Made by a program: the position numbers and the translations under genes
Source: Betaproteobacteria bacterium
GTDB lineage: Bacteria; Pseudomonadota; Gammaproteobacteria; Burkholderiales; SG8-41
Length of the DNA: 11,396 nt
Assembly (NCBI GenBank): GCA_029883965.1
Contig: JAOUIN010000054.1
Span: 1 to 11,396, forward strand
Direction: 5' to 3'
Shown here: one piece after another, positions 1-6,600 of the stretch
Layout: every line of letters begins with the position of its first letter
How positions within the stretch are numbered: the stretch's first letter is position 1
Notes under the pieces: model-generated
The model's input: only the letters and a program-made list of their open reading frames with translations
Told to the model about the DNA's origin: nothing
Databases searched by the model: none

Positions 1-458
1 AGGTGCTCGCCATGATGTTTGTCGATATTGACGGCTTCAAGGAGGTCAACGATGCATTGGCCCACGGCGCCGGAGACCGGTTGTTGAAGGACGTCGGTGC
101 CAGGTTGCGCGATACACTGCGCGAGGACGACAGCATCGGACGCGGCCAGCTGCTCGAAAACGAAGATCGAATCGCCCGGCTTGGCGGCGATGAGTTCACG
201 GTCATGCTGACCAAGCTGACGGTGCCGGAGAACGCGGCGCTGGTCGCCCAGCGCATGCTCGCCGCGGTGGCGGCACCTTACAGTATCGATAACAAGGACG
301 TGCGCGTAACGGTCAGCATCGGCATCGCGGTTTTCCCGCAGGATGGCCGCAGTGCGGAAGAATTGCTCAGGAGTGCCGACAAGGCGATGTATGCGGCGAA
401 GAAGCTGGGCAAGAATACCTACACCTTTCACTCACAGTCCGCCTCTGACGCGGCCTGA
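1..458 (+). CDS. Diguanylate cyclase GGDEF domain, C-terminal fragment (5' end outside window)
   Basis: This is the 3' end of a gene whose reading frame is open to the left edge. GGDEF domains make cyclic di-GMP from two GTP at the cytoplasmic face. Numbering from the codon at base 3, the metal-binding stretch FVDIDGFKEVND is at residues 6-17, the signature RLGGDEF at 59-65, and the closing VSIGIAVFP and ADKAMYAAKKLGKN blocks follow. The metal-binding Asp and the GGDEF motif are intact, so the domain looks catalytically competent. An RxxD (R40-D43) lies 17 residues before GGDEF instead of the usual five-residue spacing, with an extra loop between; a classical inhibitory site is therefore doubtful. 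The protein ends soon after the GGDEF domain, so no EAL domain follows. Any sensory domain lies upstream and cannot be seen. The GTG at base 3 is not believed to be the real start. Confidence 0.93.
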   Translation, partial: VLAMMFVDIDGFKEVNDALAHGAGDRLLKDVGARLRDTLREDDSIGRGQLLENEDRIARLGGDEFTVMLTKLTVPENAALVAQRMLAAVAAPYSIDNKDVRVTVSIGIAVFPQDGRSAEELLRSADKAMYAAKKLGKNTYTFHSQSASDAA

Positions 459-551
459 TCGCGCCGCCGCCGGCCACCGGTCTTCGCGCGACTCTTGGGG
501 GGTGCGCCAGCTACCCTCGCATGCGGCATAGTCCATGATCCGGTAAGCGTG

Positions 552-580
552 CTGTTACCGTTAACCTGCGGTTCTACAAT
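552..580 (+). promoter_or_regulatory. Possible sigma-70-type promoter for the lyase gene
   Basis: The 151-base gap between the GGDEF gene and the lyase holds a good -10-like TACAAT at 575-580. A weak -35-like CTGTTA lies at 552-557, 17 bases upstream, and matches three of six consensus positions. This would place transcription start near 587, giving a short leader before the start codon at 610. The rest of 459-609 shows no gene and no convincing terminator for the GGDEF gene. This is prediction by eye only. Confidence 0.3.
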
Positions 581-609
581 CAGCCACATCGACAACCGGG
601 GAGTTTCAT

Positions 610-1503
610 ATGCTGAGCAAGGGCAGGCAATTCAAGGAATTGATTCAAAGCAAAGAGATACTCATACAGCCCGGGGTCTACGACGGCTACAGCGTGCGCC
701 TGGTAGAACAGGCCGGATTCAGGACCGCGGCAATTTCCGGTGCCGGCGTGTCGGAGAGCCGCATGGGCTGGGCGGATCGCGGCGTGATGACTTTCGAGGA
801 AAATCTCAACAACGCCCGGCGCCTCGCCGACTGCAGCGACCTGCTGCTGCGCGCAGATGCCGACACCGGCTATGGCAATGCGATGACCGTACATTTCGTG
901 GTGCGCGCGTTCGAAAAGGCCGGCATGGCCGCGCTGATGATCGAAGACCAGGTGTGGCCCAAGCGCTGCGGCCACATGGCGGGCAAGTCGTGCATACCTG
1001 CGGAGGAAATGGTGCAGAAGGTCAAGGCTGCGGTGGACGCGCGCCGCGACAATGATTTCGTCATCGTCTCGCGAACCGATGCGGCGGGGCCGCATGGCGT
1101 GGACGAGGCGATTCGCCGCCTGAACCTGTATGCCGAGGCCGGCGCCGACGTGATGTACGCCGATGCGCTGTTGTCAAAGGAAGACATTGCCAAGGTCGCG
1201 AAGAACGTTCCCAAGCCGCTGATCGTCAACATGGGGCTGGGCATGCGGCCGCGCAAAACTACGCCGCTGATGAGCCCGCAGCAGCTGCAGGACATCGGCG
1301 TCGCGGCGGTCAGTTATCCGCGCCTGCTGACCACCGCGGCGCTGCGCGGCATGATGAATGCGCTGGAGGTGTTCAAGACCGAGGTGGTGGGGCAGAACAA
1401 GGTGGTCGATCGCACTGATCTGCAGGTCGGGTTCGAGGAATTGAATGACCTGATGGGCATGAAGGTACTGGATGAAATGGAAGAGAAGTACAAGGGTGGT
1501 TGA
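610..1503 (+). CDS. Isocitrate lyase/PEP mutase superfamily C-C lyase (2,3-dimethylmalate or methylisocitrate lyase type, substrate unknown)
   Basis: This 297-residue protein has the length and motifs of the short ICL/PEPM-superfamily TIM-barrel enzymes. Visible motifs are the Mg-binding DADTGYGN (residues 83-90), IEDQ (111-114), the catalytic-cysteine loop KRCGH (118-122, Cys120) and SRTDA (154-158). The KRCGH cysteine is the acid of true lyases (isocitrate, 2-methylisocitrate, dimethylmalate lyases) and is absent from PEP mutase, so retro-aldol C-C cleavage of a 2-hydroxy-acid is the likely reaction. Where methylisocitrate lyase has an N-x-x-E-x-G-x-TP type segment, this protein has NMGLGMRPRKTTP (207-219), so its acid-binding pocket probably differs. 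The ATG start is supported by GGGGAG at 598-603, six bases upstream. It is followed by aconitase-type hydro-lyase subunits on the same strand, which suggests consecutive pathway steps. The family is sure; the substrate is not. Methylisocitrate lyase or oxaloacetate decarboxylase are alternatives. Confidence 0.9.
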   Translation: MLSKGRQFKELIQSKEILIQPGVYDGYSVRLVEQAGFRTAAISGAGVSESRMGWADRGVMTFEENLNNARRLADCSDLLLRADADTGYGNAMTVHFVVRAFEKAGMAALMIEDQVWPKRCGHMAGKSCIPAEEMVQKVKAAVDARRDNDFVIVSRTDAAGPHGVDEAIRRLNLYAEAGADVMYADALLSKEDIAKVAKNVPKPLIVNMGLGMRPRKTTPLMSPQQLQDIGVAAVSYPRLLTTAALRGMMNALEVFKTEVVGQNKVVDRTDLQVGFEELNDLMGMKVLDEMEEKYKGG

Positions 1504-1511
1504 CCTGCCAT

Positions 1512-1597
1512 CGTCACTCCGGCGAAAGCCGGAGTCCGGAAAAGCCGGTAGGTCGTTTCCGGCAAATCCCTGGATTCCGGCTTGCGCCGGAATGACG
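1512..1597. repeat. REP/BIME-like palindromic repeat pair
   Basis: Two 26-base arms (1512-1537 and 1572-1597) are inverted copies matching at 23 of 26 positions. Each arm is itself a perfect 8-bp hairpin: ACTCCGGC/GCCGGAGT around a GAAA loop (1516-1535), and ATTCCGGC/GCCGGAAT around TTGC (1574-1593). A third stem, CCGGAAA with TTTCCGG (1536-1542 with 1556-1562), can form between them. One of the three arm differences is a C-G pair replaced by T-A in the same stem position, so the hairpin is preserved. The type CGTCATTCCGGCGAAAGCCGGAATCC is a familiar dispersed repeat of proteobacterial genomes. It fills the gap between the lyase and the hydro-lyase large subunit and would be transcribed with them, where it could stabilise or partly terminate the message. 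Confidence 0.88.
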
Positions 1598-1606
1598 GAG
1601 ATTTCT

Positions 1607-1610
1607 GGAG
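1607..1610 (+). promoter_or_regulatory. Ribosome binding site deciding the large-subunit start
   Basis: GGAG lies seven bases before the ATG at 1618. The same frame is open up to a TTG at 1582, but that codon lies inside the right-hand hairpin of the repeat and has no ribosome site. The ATG at 1618 begins MGMTIAEKIL, which resembles the usual N-terminus of this family. Confidence 0.75.
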
Positions 1611-1617
1611 ATCAATT

Positions 1618-2871
1618 ATGGGCATGACCATCGCCGAGAAAATCCTCGCGGCCAAAAGCGGCAGCAAAGCGGTCGTGCCGGGCGATGTGGTGACCGTCGA
1701 TGTCGATACGGTGATCCTGTTCGACAACAATTTCATGCCCAACAACTGGCGCGAGATTCTTAAGGTCGCTGATCCGTCGAAAATCGTTGTGACGTTTGAT
1801 CACAGGGTGCCGGCGCCGACGCAACAGGCGGCGGCGGCACAGGTGACCGGACGCGCGTTTGTCAAAAAATTCGGTATCAAGCGGTTCCACGACGTCGGCC
1901 ACAATCAGGGCATCAGTCATCAATTGGTGGCGGATTACGGCTATGCGCTGCCGGGGTCGGTGCTGCTGTGCAGTGACTCGCATACCTGCAGCGCGGGCGT
2001 GTTCAATTGCCTCGCGCGCGGCGTCGGCGGGCCCGACATCATTTACGCGGCGATCAAGGGCCAGACCTGGTTTCGCTGCGGCGAAACCGTGCGCTATGAA
2101 CTCACGGGTGCGCTGCCGGACGCAGTGACGGCCAAGGATGCATTCCTTCAGATCGCCGGCGTGCACGGAGACCACGCGACGATGAACGTCGAATACGGCG
2201 GAGCGGGTGTCGCCGGCCTGTCCATCAATGCGCGCAAGACGCTGGCGGCGATGTCGGCGGAACTGTCGGCGGAGTTCGCCACCTTTGAGGCCGACGCAGC
2301 CCTGGAGTCGTGGATCAGGGCGCGCAATCCGGGCGCTTACGCGCCGGTCCGGCCGGATGCCGACGCAAAGTATCACGCCGTGCGCAAGGTCGATCTGTCA
2401 ACGCTGGAGCCGCTGGTGGCGCTGCCTGACAGCGTGGTCAACAACTCGCAGGCGGTGAACAAGGTCGCAGGCACGCGCATCGATCAGGCCTATCTCGGTT
2501 CCTGCGCCAATGGCACGCAGGATGACATCGAACTCGCGGCGCGTGTGGTCAGGGGCCGGCGCGTCGCGCCCGGTGTGCGTTTCATCGTCACCCCGGCGTC
2601 GCAGACCGTTTATCGCGATGTCGTTGCCAGCGGTGCGGTGCAGACGCTGCTTGACGCTGGCGCGATGATCGCGCCACCGACCTGCGGCGCGTGCGGCGGC
2701 GGCCACATGGGTGTGCTGGGCCCGGATGAAGTCTGCGTGACGTCGAGCACACGCAACTTCAAGGGCCGCATGGGCGATCCGAGTTCGCAGGTCTACATGG
2801 CGTCACCGGCGACAGTAGCGGCGTCGGCGCTGACCGGGGTGATTACCGATCCGCGGGAGTTTTTGAATTGA
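1618..2871 (+). CDS. Aconitase/isopropylmalate-isomerase-type hydro-lyase, large [4Fe-4S] subunit
   Basis: This 417-residue protein has the form of the short LeuC/homoaconitase/DmdA large subunits, shorter than the roughly 465-residue proteobacterial LeuC. Its predicted role is reversible dehydration-hydration of a hydroxy-di- or tricarboxylate using a [4Fe-4S] cluster. Visible motifs are DH (61-62), GISHQ (98-102), DSHT (120-123), the cluster cysteines in GSCANG (Cys296) and CGAC (Cys356, Cys359), and RNFKGRMG (379-386) with the two substrate-site arginines. The block TLAAMSAEL (208-216) matches the aconitase NMGAE region, keeping Glu215 but with Ala211 where Asn is usual. Thr378 similarly replaces the Asn of the usual NRNF. 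The partner swivel subunit follows after a repeat. The upstream lyase suggests a shared pathway. The family assignment is firm. 2,3-Dimethylmalate dehydratase is the best-known analogue; isopropylmalate isomerase or homoaconitase are alternatives. Confidence 0.9.
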   Translation: MGMTIAEKILAAKSGSKAVVPGDVVTVDVDTVILFDNNFMPNNWREILKVADPSKIVVTFDHRVPAPTQQAAAAQVTGRAFVKKFGIKRFHDVGHNQGISHQLVADYGYALPGSVLLCSDSHTCSAGVFNCLARGVGGPDIIYAAIKGQTWFRCGETVRYELTGALPDAVTAKDAFLQIAGVHGDHATMNVEYGGAGVAGLSINARKTLAAMSAELSAEFATFEADAALESWIRARNPGAYAPVRPDADAKYHAVRKVDLSTLEPLVALPDSVVNNSQAVNKVAGTRIDQAYLGSCANGTQDDIELAARVVRGRRVAPGVRFIVTPASQTVYRDVVASGAVQTLLDAGAMIAPPTCGACGGGHMGVLGPDEVCVTSSTRNFKGRMGDPSSQVYMASPATVAASALTGVITDPREFLN

Positions 2872-2901
2872 AGTCAAATTCACTTACCGTCAGGATCGGT
2901 T

Positions 2902-3042
2902 ACCGCCAAGACGCCAAGAGAACCAGAAAAGTCCGGCGGAGCGCCTCTTGATTTGCATGCTGAACATTGACCCGGTTGAATAACCGTTAACGACTTAAGA
3001 CAATTAAATCGGTTTTCTTGGCGCTCTTGGCGTCTTGGCGGT
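2902..3042. repeat. Long inverted-repeat element between the hydro-lyase subunit genes
   Basis: A perfect 19-base inverted repeat, ACCGCCAAGACGCCAAGAG at 2902-2920 and its complement at 3024-3042, encloses 103 bases. The arms extend imperfectly inward, with AGAAAA and TTTTCT as similar inner ends. The right arm is built of three CTTGGCG units (3017-3023, 3026-3032, 3034-3040); the left arm shows two clear units (2904-2910, 2912-2918) and a decayed third. A small CGGTT-GAAT-AACCG hairpin (2973-2986) lies inside. CTTGGCG-rich repeats of this kind recur in many environmental proteobacterial genomes, as far as I recall. No coding potential and no clear target duplication are seen, so a MITE-like or REP-like element is the best description. 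The element fills most of the 194-base gap 2872-3065. Confidence 0.85.
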
Positions 3043-3065
3043 TAAACGTTTTTAACAGTGAGATC

Positions 3066-3569
3066 ATGAACTTCAAGGCACGTGTCTGGATCGTCGGCGA
3101 CAACATCAACACCGATCTGATCCTGCCCAACAAGGCGTTTTACCTGACACATGAAGAGCAGGCGATGTATGTGTTCAGTGCAAACCGTCCGGGCTGGGCG
3201 GAACAGGTCAAAAAAGGCGACATCCTGATCGGCGGCAGGAATTTCGGCATGGGATCCAGCCGCGCCGCAGCGCGGTCTCTGAAAAACCTCGGGCTGTCAT
3301 GCCTGCTTGCCGAATCGCTTAACGGTTTGTTCCTTCGCAATTGCGTGAATTTTGCTTTCCCTGCGCTGGAGTGTCCGGGCGTACACGCGGCTTTCAGCGA
3401 AGGCGAGGAAGCCGAAGTCGATTTTGAAAACGCGAGGGTGCGCAATATCACGCGCAAGCAGTCACTGACAGGGAAGCCGCTGCCGGCGTCGTTGATGGCG
3501 CTGGTGCAGGCGGGGGGCGTTTACCCGTTGCTGGAGCGCGAGGGGCTGATCGCCTCAAGAAAAAATTAA
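3066..3569 (+). CDS. Aconitase/isopropylmalate-isomerase-type hydro-lyase, small (swivel) subunit
   Basis: This 167-residue protein matches the short LeuD/DmdB type and is clearly smaller than the roughly 200-residue LeuD of proteobacterial leucine synthesis. It would form the swivelling domain that closes over the active site of the large subunit encoded upstream. Visible motifs are GDNINTDLILP (11-21), near-invariant in this family, and NFGMGSSR (59-66), whose Ser-Ser-Arg binds the substrate carboxylate. The usual Glu-His after GSSR in aconitase and LeuD is Ala-Ala here (67-68). NCVNFAFPAL (92-101) matches the conserved N-C-x-N-x-x-xP block. The start is the ATG at 3066. A longer reading from TTG at 3018 would begin inside the inverted repeat and encode an unrelated N-terminus. 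Only a weak GTGAG at 3058-3062, three bases from the ATG, serves as ribosome site. The pairing with the large subunit is firm; the substrate is unknown. Confidence 0.9.
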   Translation: MNFKARVWIVGDNINTDLILPNKAFYLTHEEQAMYVFSANRPGWAEQVKKGDILIGGRNFGMGSSRAAARSLKNLGLSCLLAESLNGLFLRNCVNFAFPALECPGVHAAFSEGEEAEVDFENARVRNITRKQSLTGKPLPASLMALVQAGGVYPLLEREGLIASRKN

Positions 3570-3609
3570 TAAAAACAACAAGTTATGGTATATTTCCGCG
3601 CCGGTCGGT

Positions 3610-6600
3610 CTAACGTGCTGGCGCTGGCTTTGCGTACTGTGCGACGTGCGCCAGCAGTTCTGATTCCTGATACGGCTTGCCCAGAAAAGCATTGACGCCG
3701 ATCTGTTGTGCGCGGTTGCGGTGTTTGTCGGCCGTGCGCGATGAAATGATGATGATGGGAATCGTCGAGGTCCGGGCATCCTGACGTATGCGGGAGGAGA
3801 GATCAAAGCCGTCCATGCGCGGCATTTCGATGTCTACGAGCATGACGTCCGGCATGACCCTTTCCATCTGTTCGAGCGCATCAAGGCCATCCTTGGCCGT
3901 GACGACCCGGTAGCCTTCGCGTTCCAGCATCCGGCCGGTGATTTTCCTGACGGTCAGCGAGTCGTCAACGACCATGATCGTCGGTGCCGCCGGCGGCGTC
4001 TCCGCCGGAACCGCGGATGCGGTCGGCGGCGCGTCAATCACGGGTAAAGCGCGGTGGGTCAGGTGCACGGGATTGATGATCAGGACTACGCGGCCGTCGC
4101 CCAGCACCGTGGCGCCGGTGACGCCGGGCACCCGGGACAGCTGCGGATTGATGTTCTTGACGACGATTTCCTGATTGCGGGTCAGTCCATCGACATGCAG
4201 CGCAATACGCTGCAAACCGCTGCGCAACAGCAGGACCGAACTGTAGCCCTCGGCCGCTGTTTCCGGCGCCGGGTATCCGAGCAATTGATGCAGCATGTAC
4301 AGCGGGTACGTAATTCCGCGCTCGGTTACGCTTCCGCTCGCCTGCACCGCGGACAACTGCTCGGGTTGCAGACTTAAAACCTGTTCGACCATGGCCGAGG
4401 AAATCGCGACCGTGTTCGTGCCCGAACGGACCAGTACGGCCTGCGTGACCGCCAGAGTCAGGGGCAGGAAGACGCTGAAGGTGACGCCCTTGCCGGCAAC
4501 CGATGATGTCTCGATATGGCCGCCGATCGCCGTGATTTCGTTGCGGACCACGTCCATGCCTACGCCACGACCGGCGATCGCAGTGACCTCCTCTGCGGTT
4601 GAAAACCCGGGGTTGTAAATGAGCGCCATCAGCTCGTCATCCGAGGCTGCCTGGTTCGGGTCCAGCAGTCCTTTTTCGATGCCTTTGGCGCGCAGTTTCT
4701 CCAGATCCAGTCCGGCACCGTCGTCGCGGATGATAATCGCGATCTCATTGCTTTCCTGCCGCAGTGACACGTTGATTTCACCGGCCTCCGGTTTTCCGGA
4801 AGCACGGCGCCGATCCGGCGTTTCAATGCCGTGTCCGATCGCATTGCGCAGCAGATGTTCCAGCGGTGCGGCCATTCGTTCCAGCACGCTGCGGTCAAGT
4901 TCGATGTGGCTGTCCTTGATGTCGAGATTGATTTTCTTGTTGAGTTCGCGCGCAGTCTGGCGCGCAACCCGGTACAGGCGTTCATCAAGATTGGAAAACG
5001 GGACGGTCCGGGTTTGCATCAGGCCCCGCTGCAAATCCCGGCTGCCCCGTGCCTGCTGCAATACGGCGGCTTCAACTTCACCGACGTTCCGCTGCAGCGT
5101 TTGCTGTACGGCAGTCACGTCGTGCATGCTCTCAGACATCAGCCGTGTCAGTTCCTGCAGCCGGGTGTAACGGTCAAACTCGAGGGGATCGAACTCGGGC
5201 CGGTCCGCGGCCCTGACGGAGTGGCGTGATTGCATCTGGCTGTCGGCCTGAACTTCGATTTCCCGCAATTGGCCCTTGAGCCGGACCATGCTGTCGTCGA
5301 GTTCCAGCAGGGATTGTTTGATGTTGCGCAGTTCGCCTTCGATCCGGCTGCGCGCAATGCCGACTTCGCCGGCTTCGTTAATCAGGCGATCCAGCGCATC
5401 GGCGTGGATGCGCAGCATGGCGGCGCCCTGCAGCGGGACGTCTGGCCGCGGCAGCGGCGCAGCCGGCGCCTGGTCGCGGAGCTCCTCAGTGGCCGTTGCC
5501 GGTGCGGGTCGGGATCCGGCCGTCACTGCAGAGGGTTCCTCCGGACTGGCGGCACCGCGAAGACGTTCGATGCCTTCGGACAGGCGGTCAACCTGGATTT
5601 CGATGTCTTCCAGCAACGACATCGCCGGCGTACCGGTTGTGATGGCTGCTTCGACGCGGGTTTCCATCAGGTGGGTGAGTTCGCCCAGACGCATCGCCCC
5701 GGCCATGCGTGCGCTGCCTTTCAGGGTATGCAGCGCGCGCTGCAGCGCCTGTTGTACCTGCAGATCCCCGGGGGCCACTTTCCAGTCGCGCAGGTCGCGA
5801 CTGATCTGCGGCAGCAGCTGCAATGCCTCTTCCAGGAAGATCGGCAGCAGATCCGGATCCAGATCGTCGCGTACCGTGCGCTGTTCCTGCACGGTTCGCG
5901 CGGCTGCCGCCCTGACCAGCGCGGCATCGTCGATCGGTTCGAACTCGAATGTCGCTTTTGCAACATCGGCTTCTGCGTCAGGCAGTGGCGGTGCTGCAGC
6001 GGAATCGGACGCAGCTTCGGCCGCCGCCGGTTCCAGATCCGGCACCGGTGGCGTTTGCAAACGCCGGTTCAGTGCGTCGAGTTCGGCGATCAGTCCACCT
6101 GCCGCATCCGGATACTGTTGCCGGGCAATGTCGTCCAGCATCGCCGACAGAGTGGTCGCGGTGCGCTGCAACAACTCCAGATCCCCGGCCTGCGTCACGA
6201 GTTTTACGTTGGGCAGGCACTGTTCCAGCCGCACGGCGAGATCAGCGGGGGGTATCAGACCGGCGGTGCGTGAAATGCTGGCCAGCGTGTGAGCGGCGAT
6301 TTCGAGAGCGCTGCCGTCATCGCTTCCGGGCGTGTCGATCCAGGATTTGATCCCGGCAGTGAGCGCGGCGAGATGTTGCTGCGACTCCTTGCAATAACTG
6401 TCGAAAAAAGATCTCGGCACGCGCGCGGAGCCGATGGAAATCTCTTCCGGCTCGGTACTGGGCGCGGCAGCTTCCGGATCGCGCGGCGGTGTAGCGGTGG
6501 TCACGGCCTCTCCCGGCGGGGCGGCATCGGCTGAAGCCGCTGCTTTCAGCGCGCCGGCCATCGAGATCAGCTGCGTGGCGTCTATGACCGGCGGCTGATG

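Noticed and set aside
495..1295. Overlapping open frames on both strands across the lyase gene.
   Set aside because: They have no recognisable domains, are Arg/Ala-rich, and conflict with the well-supported lyase reading frame.
1512..1597. Rho-independent terminator after the lyase gene.
   Set aside because: The hairpins are strong, but none is followed by a run of T on the + strand, and the arrangement matches a dispersed palindromic repeat better.
3017..3040. CTTGGCG units considered as a CRISPR or tandem-repeat array.
   Set aside because: Only three 7-base units with 1-2 base spacers are present, and they form one arm of an inverted repeat. No spacer-sized intervals and no cas genes are present.
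1618..3569. Leucine-biosynthesis leuC and leuD.
   Set aside because: The proteins are of the short type (417 and 167 residues), no leuB or leuA is adjacent, a C-C lyase precedes them, and active-site residues differ from canonical LeuCD. The family resemblance is real, but the specific name is not supported.
3570..3609. Possible bidirectional intrinsic terminator between the convergent genes.
   Set aside because: No stem longer than about three base pairs could be drawn in the GC-rich part, so it is not called.
5230..6292. Two long + strand open frames (347 and 338 codons) opposite pilL, in different frames.
   Set aside because: They lie wholly antisense to the conserved kinase gene, show low-complexity Ser/Arg-rich or His/Gln/Arg-rich composition and no family motifs. 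They are explained by GC-rich codon bias on the other strand.
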